From: a virus
IMG/VR virus record: IMGVR_UViG_3300025695_000022
Location: 1-47,690 of that record
Length of the DNA stretch: 47,690 nucleotides
Strand: one strand, 5' to 3'
The notes below the pieces were generated by a model. It made no database searches, was not told the DNA's origin, and saw nothing but the letters and a program-made list of their open reading frames with translations. Below are positions 31,660 through 38,619 of this stretch, piece after piece; position 1 is the stretch's first letter; each line of letters starts with the position of its first letter. A program made the translations under genes and the position numbers.

Positions 31660-32613
31660 ATGTCTATTAATGCAAAAGCTAACGAAGTATTGTGGGTCGA
31701 AAAATACAGACCACAGAAGATTGATGATACCATTCTCCCGGCGGCAACTAAAGCTGCTTTCAAAAAATTCGTTGAAGACGAATCTATTCCAAACTTATTA
31801 TTAACAGGTACTGCCGGTGTTGGTAAAACAACTATCGCAAAGGCAATGCTTGATGAACTCGGTTGCGATTATATCGTAAAGAATGGTTCTCTTAATGTTA
31901 ACATCGATACATTACGTTATGATATTTCTACATTTGCATCTGCCGTATCGCTAAGCGGTGGTCGTAAGTATGTTATATTTGACGAAGCTGATTACTTAAA
32001 CGCCGCAAGCGTACAACCTGCACTACGTAACTTCATCGAAGAATATTCTTCCAACTGTGGTTTTATTTTTACTTGTAACTTCAAGAACCGTATTATTGAA
32101 CCATTACGTTCTCGTCTATCTGAAGTTGATTTTACAATTGAACAAGCACAACGTCCACAGTTAGCAATGCAATTCTTTAAACGTGTAACTGCTATTCTCG
32201 ATAATGAAAATGTACCTTACGAAAAAGGTGTAGTTGCTAAAGTAATCGAAAAACATTTCCCTGATTTCCGTCGTGTTATTACTGAACTTCAAACGTATGC
32301 TAGTTCTGGTAAAATCGACGAAGGTATCTTTGTTAATCTAAAAGAAGAGTCTATTGACCAATTGTTCAAACTACTCAAAGAAAAGAACTTTACTGAAATG
32401 CGTAAATGGGTTGCTAAAAACTCAGACCAAGATATGAATGAAATGTTTCGTCGTATCTATGACGCATCAAACGATCGTGTTGCGTTTCGTTCTCTTCCTG
32501 GGTTTGTCGTTACAACAGCTGACTATATGTACAAAGCAAACTTCGTCGCTGACCAAGAAGTAAATATGGTTGCTTATCTAACAGAGGTTATGATTGAAAG
32601 TGAGTTTAACTAA
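31660..32613 (+). CDS. 44: Clamp loader large subunit gp44-like
   Basis: 317 residues against 319 in T4 gp44. It is an AAA+ ATPase with WVEKYRPQKIDD at the start, Walker A GTAGVGKT (about residue 50), Walker B FDEADYL (about residue 107) and sensor 1 in IFTCNFKNRI, then EPLRSRL at the arginine-finger position. With gp62 it loads the gp45 clamp. The start context AAAGGTTATATTATATTATG is AU rich over the ATG, the kind of site T4 RegA represses. No promoter was found between the terminator at 31593 and this gene, so read-through or an unrecognised promoter must serve it. Confidence 0.95.
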   Translation: MSINAKANEVLWVEKYRPQKIDDTILPAATKAAFKKFVEDESIPNLLLTGTAGVGKTTIAKAMLDELGCDYIVKNGSLNVNIDTLRYDISTFASAVSLSGGRKYVIFDEADYLNAASVQPALRNFIEEYSSNCGFIFTCNFKNRIIEPLRSRLSEVDFTIEQAQRPQLAMQFFKRVTAILDNENVPYEKGVVAKVIEKHFPDFRRVITELQTYASSGKIDEGIFVNLKEESIDQLFKLLKEKNFTEMRKWVAKNSDQDMNEMFRRIYDASNDRVAFRSLPGFVVTTADYMYKANFVADQEVNMVAYLTEVMIESEFN

Positions 32614-32803
32614 ACTATTTTCCACCAAAATTAGCTGTTTCTTTTGTGGTATAAAGGTCAAAAGTAAAAAGGCCTTTACTGCAGAGGTCAATACATCGGA
32701 AGGTCAATTAGACGTTAAGATGTGTCCTAAATGCGCAAAAGAGTTCGATAGTCTGATGGCACAAATTGAGGAAGTAAAGAATGAAGGATCTGAGCCCATT
32801 TGA
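32594..32803 (+). CDS. Small zinc-ribbon-like protein between genes 44 and 62, 69 aa
   Basis: It starts with TTG at 32594, with AGAGG six bases upstream inside gene 44 (GTG at 32600 is the alternative). It has two cysteine pairs, CFFC (about residue 15) and CPKC (about residue 43), with a short beta region between, the layout of a zinc ribbon. It overlaps gene 44 by 20 bases and gene 62 by 23, so it is translated in a coupled chain with the clamp loader. T4 has no gene here. It may join or regulate the clamp-loader complex. Confidence 0.65.
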   Translation: MKVSLTKLFSTKISCFFCGIKVKSKKAFTAEVNTSEGQLDVKMCPKCAKEFDSLMAQIEEVKNEGSEPI

Positions 32804-33173
32804 TTTTATTAACGCATTATCATTTACAAAAGAAGATGTAATTGGTGATAGCGAAAATCCAAATCTAACTGAAAAGCAATACAACGCTTATATTATTAAT
32901 CGCGGTTTAACTAACTTCGAAGATACGATATTACATGCTAATGAAATGAATATGCGACATAACATGTTCTATAAAGGACAGTTTGATTATTATCGTGCCG
33001 CCTTACGCAAACGTAAAAGATTTTCAAAGTGGCCTAAAGCAGACAAAAGTAAAGATCTTGATGCAATCCAACAAGTATATGATTGTAATAGAACTGTCGC
33101 TAAATTGTATCTTAAAGCGTTATCAAAAGAAGATATGAAAGCCGTTCATGATAAATTGGTTACCGGTGGCTAA
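32781..33173 (+). CDS. 62: Clamp loader small subunit gp62-like
   Basis: A 130-residue protein (T4 gp62 is 187, so this is a short version). It opens LSPFDFINAL and has the gp62 family segments YIINRGLTNFEDTILHANEMN and KRKRFSKWPKADKSKDL. It completes the 44/62 clamp loader. Its start lies inside the zinc-ribbon gene, with GAGGAAGTAAAG upstream. The assignment rests on motif similarity and on its place between 44 and regA, as in T4. Confidence 0.88.
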   Translation: MKDLSPFDFINALSFTKEDVIGDSENPNLTEKQYNAYIINRGLTNFEDTILHANEMNMRHNMFYKGQFDYYRAALRKRKRFSKWPKADKSKDLDAIQQVYDCNRTVAKLYLKALSKEDMKAVHDKLVTGG

Positions 33174-33206
33174 CATGGTAAAGTGTTCAATATAAAAATA
33201 AAATAT

Positions 33207-33214
33207 TATAAATA
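33207..33214 (+). promoter_or_regulatory. T4-type late promoter (TATAAATA) before regA
   Basis: An exact late element 44 bases before the regA ATG, in the 85-base gap after gene 62. A late source of a translational repressor of early mRNAs would make sense. Confidence 0.6.
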
Positions 33215-33258
33215 CCAATAATAATATTGAACACTAAAAATAATAAAAAAGGTTTATC

Positions 33259-33663
33259 ATGATCACAGAAGATATATTCAAAGGCGTCGGAGTTGAGATT
33301 AAATTACCAACAGAAGATAGCTTTCTAAAAATTAAAGAAACATTAACTCGTATTGGTATTTCTTCTCGTAAGGAAAAGAAACTATACCAATCTTGTCATA
33401 TATTACATAAACAAGGTCGTTATGCTATCTTGCATTTTAAAGAACTGTTTATATTAGATGGCAAACAAGATACATTCGCTGACGAAGATTTAGCTCGTAG
33501 AAATACTATAGTTAACTTATTAGCAGAATGGGGATTGCTTGAAATAGTAAACCCAGCATCAACAAAAGAGCCAATTGCCGGTGTAAATCAAATTAAGATT
33601 ATTTCTTATAAAGATAAAGACAATTGGGATTTAGCCGTTAAATATAACATCGGCAAAAAATAA
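33259..33663 (+). CDS. regA: RegA-like translational repressor
   Basis: 134 residues (T4 RegA 122). Strong matches include VGVEIKLPTEDSFLKIKETLTRIGI, LYQSCHILHKQGRYAILHFKE and RRNTIVNLLAEWGL. RegA binds AU-rich sites over the start codons of many early T4 mRNAs, including 44, 45 and its own, and shuts down their translation. The gene follows gene 62 as in T4. An exact late promoter precedes it. Several start sites in this window share a TATATTATG context that could be its targets. Confidence 0.93.
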   Translation: MITEDIFKGVGVEIKLPTEDSFLKIKETLTRIGISSRKEKKLYQSCHILHKQGRYAILHFKELFILDGKQDTFADEDLARRNTIVNLLAEWGLLEIVNPASTKEPIAGVNQIKIISYKDKDNWDLAVKYNIGKK

Positions 33664-33681
33664 AATAAGGTAATTTATATT

Positions 33682-34254
33682 ATGAGTAAAAGTGAATCTA
33701 ATACCCCTCTAAGTAGCACAACAGATGATTTAATTTCTTGTGCTACTCTCAAAGCTTTTAAATTAAATGAAAACGCATTATTGCCAACTAGAGCAACTGA
33801 AGACTCTGCTTGTTTTGATGTATGTGGATTTTTTGAATATGGTCAGAAATTAAAAAGCTTCAATTCATGGAATAAAGAAGTACAAACTCCAGTTAAATTA
33901 ATTGGAAATAAACCTACTATTCAATTACATCCAGAACATAGAATTCTAATTCCAACTGGTCTTATTTTTGATATACCAGAACATCACGTATTAAAGATGT
34001 ATATTCGTTCTAGTGTTGCGTTAAAACAAGGTTTATCGTTATCTAATGGTACCGGAATCATAGATGCAGACTACGTTGAACAATCATATGTTATGTTAAC
34101 TAATATGTCTGAAAGCCTTGTTAACATCATCTCGGGCGAACGTTTAGCTCAAGTAGAATTACAACCAGTTTATAAAACAGCATTAGAAGAAATCACAGAA
34201 AGACCTGAAACTAAAACAGACCGCGAAGGTGGTTTTGGTTCAACTGGTAAATAA
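33682..34254 (+). CDS. dut: dUTPase (trimeric type)
   Basis: A 190-residue protein with the five dUTPase motifs: DSACFDV (1), MYIRSSVALKQG (2), NGTGIIDADYVEQ (3), SGERLAQVEL (4) and the C-terminal P-loop-like arm REGGFGSTG (5). It hydrolyses dUTP to dUMP, keeping uracil out of DNA and feeding dTMP synthesis together with the deaminase at 23698. It is a different family from T4 gp56, so dCTP removal for hydroxymethylcytosine DNA must be done by something else. The start context is AAGGTAATTTATATTATG. Confidence 0.93.
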   Translation: MSKSESNTPLSSTTDDLISCATLKAFKLNENALLPTRATEDSACFDVCGFFEYGQKLKSFNSWNKEVQTPVKLIGNKPTIQLHPEHRILIPTGLIFDIPEHHVLKMYIRSSVALKQGLSLSNGTGIIDADYVEQSYVMLTNMSESLVNIISGERLAQVELQPVYKTALEEITERPETKTDREGGFGSTGK

Positions 34255-34282
34255 AAAATAATAAAAAATTAATACAAATAAT

Positions 34283-34297
34283 TGTAATTTAATTACA
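34283..34297. repeat. 15-bp palindrome upstream of the hsp20 late promoter
   Basis: TGTAATT-T-AATTACA is a perfect 7-bp inverted repeat ending 8 bases before the TATAAATA at 34305. It could be a protein-binding site; AT-rich chance symmetry is also possible. Confidence 0.4.
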
Positions 34298-34304
34298 TTA
34301 CATG

Positions 34305-34312
34305 TATAAATA
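34305..34312 (+). promoter_or_regulatory. T4-type late promoter (TATAAATA) for hsp20
   Basis: An exact late element 79 bases before the hsp20 ATG. The predicted RNA would start near a 7-bp hairpin, CGTAAAA (34317-34323) with TTTTACG (34335-34341). Confidence 0.65.
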
Positions 34313-34371
34313 AAATCGTAAAATGCCGATAGGGTTTTACGTAAAGTTGATTAAACAATAACAAAACATTC

Positions 34372-34385
34372 TTGCTTAATAGGAG
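34372..34385 (+). promoter_or_regulatory. Possible ROSE-like RNA thermometer core over the hsp20 Shine-Dalgarno
   Basis: TTGCT (34372-34376), loop TAAT, AGGAG (34381-34385). The pairing U-A, C-G, G.G, U-A is the core of ROSE thermometers, which control small heat-shock genes. The helix is short and weak. Confidence 0.3.
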
Positions 34386-34391
34386 AAAACT

Positions 34392-34847
34392 ATGAATGGT
34401 TTTAACATTAATAACCTTACACCTTTTGCCGTTGGTTTCGATCGCGTATTAGATCGTTTAGCAGAACAAGAAAGACATACTCGCCAACCACAAGGGTTTC
34501 CACCTTACAATATCCGTAAGGAAACAGATTCCAAGTTTTATATTGATCTAGCAGTTGCTGGGTTAAGTCAGGACGACTTGGAAATTAAAGTTGAAAAAGG
34601 CGAACTAGTTGTTCGTTCTACGTTTGACGAGAAAACATTTAAAGGCGAATTATTGCATCGCGGTATTTCGTTTAAAAAGTTTACTAGATCATTCACTTTA
34701 GCCGATGATATAAAAGTACGTGGCGCTGATATGCAGCATGGCCTTCTGTCAATTGAATTAGAGAGAATAGTGCCGGATGAAGATAAACCGGTGACAATTA
34801 ATATAAGAAATCAAAAAGATGATTCTAAGGAATTCTTGACAGAATAA
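34392..34847 (+). CDS. hsp20: Small heat-shock protein (Hsp20 / alpha-crystallin)
   Basis: A 151-residue protein with the alpha-crystallin domain from about residue 45 to 140: PPYNIRKETDSKFYIDLAVAGLSQDDLEI, GELVVRS, then the conserved RGISFKKFTRSFTLADDIKV and GLLSIELERIVP. Hsp20 is a hallmark of T4-like cyanophages and several other marine T4-likes and probably aids virion protein folding late in infection. AGGAGAAAACT precedes the ATG, and the leader contains a late promoter and possible RNA structures. A strong UUCG-loop terminator follows. Confidence 0.92.
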   Translation: MNGFNINNLTPFAVGFDRVLDRLAEQERHTRQPQGFPPYNIRKETDSKFYIDLAVAGLSQDDLEIKVEKGELVVRSTFDEKTFKGELLHRGISFKKFTRSFTLADDIKVRGADMQHGLLSIELERIVPDEDKPVTINIRNQKDDSKEFLTE

Positions 34848-34871
34848 TCAGTTTGTGAATTTTGCTAGTAG

Positions 34872-34900
34872 CAGGGAAGGACTTCGGTCCTTCCCTGTTT
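34872..34900 (+). terminator. Rho-independent terminator after hsp20
   Basis: An 11-bp perfect stem CAGGGAAGGAC / GTCCTTCCCTG closed by a TTCG tetraloop (34883-34886), followed by TTTAGTTTT. Confidence 0.92.
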
Positions 34901-34928
34901 AGTTTTAAAAATATAAAAAGTTAGAGAT

Positions 34929-35078
34929 ATGTATAAAATGTATAAAAAGATTAAAAGTTTTATTAAAAAGTCATGGGATAGTTATTGCGAAGTATATGCA
35001 TTATACTATTGGGACTATCCTTACGAAGTATTTGTTACTCATAAAGAGGAAAAGAAAAATGAAAAAGGCGATAAGTAA
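34929..35078 (+). CDS. Small basic-aromatic protein, 49 aa
   Basis: ATG at 34929 starts a 49-residue protein: a basic helix (MYKMYKKIKSFIKKSWDS), a Tyr-rich middle (EVYALYYWDYPYEV) and a Lys/Glu tail. It overlaps the next gene by 20 bases. The upstream Shine-Dalgarno is weak (TTAGAGAT), and the gene lies between two terminators. The amphipathic basic N-terminus could touch a membrane. No family is recognised. Confidence 0.5.
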   Translation: MYKMYKKIKSFIKKSWDSYCEVYALYYWDYPYEVFVTHKEEKKNEKGDK

Positions 35079-35202
35079 TATCGTTGATAAGTTAGAAAGA
35101 AATAGACCTTACATAGCAGTTGCCGGTGAATTATCGGTTATCTTCTTAACAATAGCACTAACGTTTTCTACCATATACTTACAATACAGCGCTTGGTTAT
35201 AA
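35059..35202 (+). CDS. Small single-span membrane protein, 47 aa
   Basis: The start at 35059 (AGAGGAAAAGAAAA upstream) is preferred; an upstream in-frame ATG at 34996 gives a tail with no ribosome site. The product has a charged N-terminus (MKKAISNIVDKLERNRPY) and one hydrophobic helix (ELSVIFLTIALTFSTIYL). Small membrane proteins like this can be holin partners or superinfection-exclusion factors, but size and a single helix do not decide it. A bidirectional terminator follows directly. Confidence 0.6.
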   Translation: MKKAISNIVDKLERNRPYIAVAGELSVIFLTIALTFSTIYLQYSAWL

Positions 35203-35211
35203 ATTATAGAG

Positions 35212-35235
35212 AAAGGAGGCTTTGCCTCCTTTTTT
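35212..35235. terminator. Bidirectional terminator between convergent genes
   Basis: A 9-bp stem AAAGGAGGC / GCCTCCTTT around a TTT loop, with T-run on the plus side and the A-run giving a partial T-run on the minus side. It serves the small genes and the tape-measure gene, which converge here. Confidence 0.85.
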
Positions 35236-35237
35236 GT

Positions 35238-36935
35238 TTATATAGGTAAACCGTCAGAACCACCACCTTGGCTGCCAGCCAAGACATAAGAATTGTTCGT
35301 CGCAGAACTAGAACCACCTTGATTAAATACTTGATTATACACTGGCGAATTCTTAACAATTGTAACAGATTGGTCAGTTGAACCGCCCATTCTATCTAAG
35401 AATTGAGACATGGTAGGAGCTTTTTCCATATTAATTTGTTCTTGAGTCTTACCCATATCCATTAACGGTCCTTGACCATTTAAAGAACTATTTGGATTTA
35501 TAACATCATAGTCTGCGCCAAGTTTCAACGCGGCTGCTTCATTTGCCTTTATCTGATCTAAGATCTCTTGTTCTTTGCGCTTATTCTTTTCAACCGCTTC
35601 TACTAGGTGTTTTTCATTTGTTGCGCTAGGAAGGTTTTCATAATGGTGTTTGGCAATGCGTAGTCTATTCGCAGCTTGTATTCTTTCTTTTTCTAACTTT
35701 TCTTCTAATCTTGCCTTTTCTTCTAAATAAGATTGTTCTGCTTGTTTAGCGCCATCAGCAATTTGCGTTTCTAAATCTGATATTTCTTTTTCTATTCGAC
35801 TTGTGTCTAATCCATTATCTAGTAATTTTTGTCTTCTTTGTACTAACTCTGCTAATCTACTATCAGCTTCAGTTCTTTCGTTTACTATATCTTCCATTGC
35901 ATTCGTTAACGTACCATTATCAAGAACTTGGTCGTCAATATAATCTATTGCTAGTTTACCTAAGCCGAAAGCAGCGCCGGCCGCAGCACCTATCAAGGCG
36001 CCTTTAGGTCCAAACATTGCACCGAGAGTAGCACCACCGGCTGCATATGTTCCTAGATCCACTGCAGAATCTGCTAAATCAAAACCAGCTACTTGTCCAG
36101 GAGTTCTACCTAATGCTTCTTTTTGAATATAATCAGATATTGATTGCGCGTTAGATAATATACCAATACCTGCAGCCGCGAATAACGCTTTGCCTAATCC
36201 AGGGACTCTAGCCCCAGGCTTTGGTTTTGGTGTCTTAGGAGTTTTTCCTTTTTTCCCTTTCTTCTTATCTTTGCCATCGCCATCGCCACCACCCATAAGA
36301 GATGTCGTAAAATTAGTTAAAGCGGTACCTAATTTTAATCCTGCGATAGTAGTCATTGTGGTATTCATTACAGCTGCCAAACCAGCTAATCCTGCGACCG
36401 CAACACCTATAGTACCAATGTTGTCTGTTAAAATAGAAAAATCCAAATCCATTAATTGGTCTTTAATCTCAGTCAATTTTCCATCAGTCATTTCATCAAC
36501 AAAACCATAGATAACAGGCAATGCAGTTAAAAGAGCTCCACCGATTAATAAGTTCTTTGGATTGATTAAACCTCTGATCATTCCAAACAAACCTTTGCTT
36601 TCCCTTTCAGGTTTTTCTGTCGGTTGTTCTATTGGTGTTTGCGTTTCTTGACTAGTACTACTATCTTGGTTATCTCTATTTAACTCTGCTTCAGCTGACT
36701 CTCTTCTTACACGCTCAAGATTAGTTTGCGCTTGTTCTCGACTATCTAATAGACTCTGTCTTAATATATCAGTTTGCTCAATAACATTATCTGCAATGGT
36801 ATCAAATAAACCTTCGAATTTACCAAGATCAGCTTTAACAGAGCGAATTGAGTTGGCACCAGAATTTCTTAATAGGTTACCCTCCGCCTTGAGGCGATCT
36901 ATGATTGCTTGTGTTTCTATTGATAGTTCAGCCAT
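35238..36935 (-). CDS. 29: Tail tape-measure protein (gp29-like)
   Basis: 565 residues (T4 gp29 is 590). N-terminal helical region; then hydrophobic segments (LLIGGALLTALPVIYGFV and GVAVAGLAGLAAV, about residues 130-190), a Lys/Pro-rich linker, a Gly/Ala-rich hydrophobic region (about 290-330) and a long coiled coil (about 350-470). This mix of coiled coil and membrane-like segments is typical of tape-measure proteins. Position next to gp26- and gp54-like genes agrees with T4 order 26-51-27-28-29-48-54. The gene is immediately downstream of the predicted frameshift extension, as tape measures follow G/GT in siphophages. Confidence 0.8.
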   Translation of the reverse strand: MAELSIETQAIIDRLKAEGNLLRNSGANSIRSVKADLGKFEGLFDTIADNVIEQTDILRQSLLDSREQAQTNLERVRRESAEAELNRDNQDSSTSQETQTPIEQPTEKPERESKGLFGMIRGLINPKNLLIGGALLTALPVIYGFVDEMTDGKLTEIKDQLMDLDFSILTDNIGTIGVAVAGLAGLAAVMNTTMTTIAGLKLGTALTNFTTSLMGGGDGDGKDKKKGKKGKTPKTPKPKPGARVPGLGKALFAAAGIGILSNAQSISDYIQKEALGRTPGQVAGFDLADSAVDLGTYAAGGATLGAMFGPKGALIGAAAGAAFGLGKLAIDYIDDQVLDNGTLTNAMEDIVNERTEADSRLAELVQRRQKLLDNGLDTSRIEKEISDLETQIADGAKQAEQSYLEEKARLEEKLEKERIQAANRLRIAKHHYENLPSATNEKHLVEAVEKNKRKEQEILDQIKANEAAALKLGADYDVINPNSSLNGQGPLMDMGKTQEQINMEKAPTMSQFLDRMGGSTDQSVTIVKNSPVYNQVFNQGGSSSATNNSYVLAGSQGGGSDGLPI

Positions 36936-36940
36936 TTAAT

Positions 36941-37120
36941 TTATCCGCTCTTTTCTTTTTGTTTTTCGATCCAATTAATCAGCATTCCAAAGTATAAGTC
37001 ACGTTCATAAGGCATCATGTTTTCTATATCTGATATTGAATATTTGTGATGCTGTGCCAAAGCAAAAACCATTTGGTAATACTCGCCTAAACTAATATGG
37101 CACAGCGCTAAATAAAAAAA
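36941..37120 (-). CDS. Frameshift extension of gp26 (GT-like tape-measure chaperone domain)
   Basis: From the slippery heptamer T TTT TTT (37120-37114, minus strand) a -1 shift leads into a 57-residue frame that ends at 36941. It reads HISLGEYYQMVFALAQHH, then SDIENMMPYERDLYFGML and a Lys-rich end. The only ATG is at 37072, inside the conserved-looking helix and without a good Shine-Dalgarno, giving 43 residues. The MPYERDLYF pattern resembles the short helical T domains that follow G in tail chaperone pairs. Expression by frameshift is inferred from the in-register slippery site and the lack of a start. Confidence 0.6.
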   Translation of the reverse strand, partial: FFYLALCHISLGEYYQMVFALAQHHKYSISDIENMMPYERDLYFGMLINWIEKQKEKSG

Positions 37121-37806
37121 CTACGCATTCCTTCTAAAACGAATGTCTGTTCTTTACCTTCTTTATTTTTGTATTTCATTTCATGTCTTAACTTTGGCAT
37201 TGTCTCAAAGAACTTTTGTATTCCTTTAATAACATCGCCTGTCATATCTTCCATGAAGCTATCAATTTGCTCATCAGTATAATCTTTAAAATTAAATACT
37301 TCATCTTCCGAAGCAATAGTATCTAAACATGATGTCATTACAAAATAATTAACTAAAGGATCTTTTGGATCCATTTTAATAATCTTAGTAAATTCATCAA
37401 TAGATGGATATTTTAGAAATAAAGAATATTCGTCGTTTACTTGTATTCTATTGGTATGTTCTTCACTTTTTACAACTTTTACTTCATTAATATCTACATT
37501 TAATTGCACCGTTTCATTTGTATCTGGATCTTTTATTGAAAACGCGATTTCGTTATCAACAGCGCGCCCTCTTAATACTAATAAAACATATTCTAAATCA
37601 AACATTGCCAAACTAGAAACTTCTTTGTCTATAAGGCAATTGTTTACTATTTGTTTTGTTGCCAATAGTTCTTGTTCTGCGTCGTTAGATTCCTGTGCAA
37701 CCAAAAGAATCTTTTCTTCTTTTACAGTAAAGGGTCTATACTTTACTTTTTCGCCAGTTGAAGGCAATTCCAATTCTGAGATTGGTAAATCAATTTTAGG
37801 TAACAT
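37108..37806 (-). CDS. 26: Baseplate hub / tail assembly protein (gp26-like)
   Basis: A 232-residue protein matching the T4 gp26 baseplate family (T4 208 aa): it opens LPKIDLPISELELPSTGEKVKYRPFTVKEEKILL, and later contains LEYVLLVLRGRAVDNEI. It lies directly upstream of the tape-measure gene with the extension frame between them. Its last codons contain the heptamer T TTT TTT just before the stop, so a fraction of ribosomes may add the 57-residue extension (about 288 aa in total). If so it is the G protein and the fusion the GT protein of tail assembly. The start follows AAAGGAGATTTATATA. Confidence 0.85.
   Translation of the reverse strand: MLPKIDLPISELELPSTGEKVKYRPFTVKEEKILLVAQESNDAEQELLATKQIVNNCLIDKEVSSLAMFDLEYVLLVLRGRAVDNEIAFSIKDPDTNETVQLNVDINEVKVVKSEEHTNRIQVNDEYSLFLKYPSIDEFTKIIKMDPKDPLVNYFVMTSCLDTIASEDEVFNFKDYTDEQIDSFMEDMTGDVIKGIQKFFETMPKLRHEMKYKNKEGKEQTFVLEGMRSFFI
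37114..37120 (-). other. Predicted -1 ribosomal frameshift site (U UUU UUU)
   Basis: Gene 26 codons read AGT TTT TTT ATT TAG; the last T of AGT plus TTT TTT forms an in-frame X-XXY-YYZ heptamer two codons before the stop. The -1 frame is open for 57 codons. Confidence 0.6.
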
Positions 37807-37820
37807 TATATAAATCTCCT

Positions 37821-38618
37821 TTAGTACTTATTACTAATATTGTCCATTGAGTTTCTTACACGTTGTAATTTGTTGATAGCGTCTTGTACGCTTTCGAATT
37901 TAAGCCCATCTTTAAATGTTTGATTTACAACACTGCCGAAAGATGCGAAATCTCCGAGTGCGTCTAATAAACCATTTCCTCTCGAGTTCCTACCACCGGA
38001 TGGAGTTCCTGTTAAAGTACCATCGAATGAAATATTATCATACGCAAACGAAATAGGTAATGTAAGGAAAGAATCGTTACTCTCCCATGCTAAATCTAAA
38101 TCGCCCATTGCTACAGGAAACGCGTTAGATAATTGTATTTCGTAATACTTATCGAATGGATAGTTATCACTCTCTGTTGAATAATGTCTTATTACGACTG
38201 TCGTAGAATACTCTCTTTTGTATCCTATTTCATATGGAAGTTGATTTCCATTAATGGCGTTATATTTTCCACCGCCTGATCCATGATTCACTATCTTTTG
38301 CATCCACTTGTGGAAATAATTTAATATCTCGTGATCAGAGTCTACCATAAAAACAGTATTAATAGGTTCGTTAGTAACACTTGTTGGAAATACTTTAGCT
38401 AACTGACCAACCTGATTAAGTGGTGTTGTATCAAAATTAATTCCAGGGATTGTCGCCGAAGAACAGAAAAAAGAAAACGTTCTTGAATTTATTCTATCAG
38501 ATTCTTCAGTAGTTGCGTCGTTATCTATACCAGCAATAATCACTTCGAAAAGAGATGATCTTGCGGGTCCGCCTCTACGGTCCATTTCTGATTTAAATTG
38601 ACTAATATTAAAAGCCAT
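37821..38618 (-). CDS. 54: Baseplate tail-tube initiator (gp54-like)
   Basis: A 265-residue protein of the gp19/gp54 tube fold. The segments NQVGQLAKVFPTSVTNEPINTVFMVDSDHEILNYFHKWM, PVAMGDLDLAWESND and TLPISFAYDNISFD follow the T4 gp54 order: strand pair, helix with HKWM, then the conserved final strands. T4 gp54 (320 aa) caps the hub and starts tube polymerisation. It lies between gp26-like and a conserved 203-aa gene; nearby, in the opposite direction, lies gp48, its T4 partner. Assignment to gp54 rather than another tube paralogue rests on this context. Confidence 0.7.
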   Translation of the reverse strand: MAFNISQFKSEMDRRGGPARSSLFEVIIAGIDNDATTEESDRINSRTFSFFCSSATIPGINFDTTPLNQVGQLAKVFPTSVTNEPINTVFMVDSDHEILNYFHKWMQKIVNHGSGGGKYNAINGNQLPYEIGYKREYSTTVVIRHYSTESDNYPFDKYYEIQLSNAFPVAMGDLDLAWESNDSFLTLPISFAYDNISFDGTLTGTPSGGRNSRGNGLLDALGDFASFGSVVNQTFKDGLKFESVQDAINKLQRVRNSMDNISNKY

Positions 38619-38619
38619 A

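Noticed and set aside
36190-36510. Proline-rich plus-strand frame in the tape-measure gene
   Set aside because: A mirror of the Gly/Ala/Lys-rich tape-measure segment; no ribosome site.
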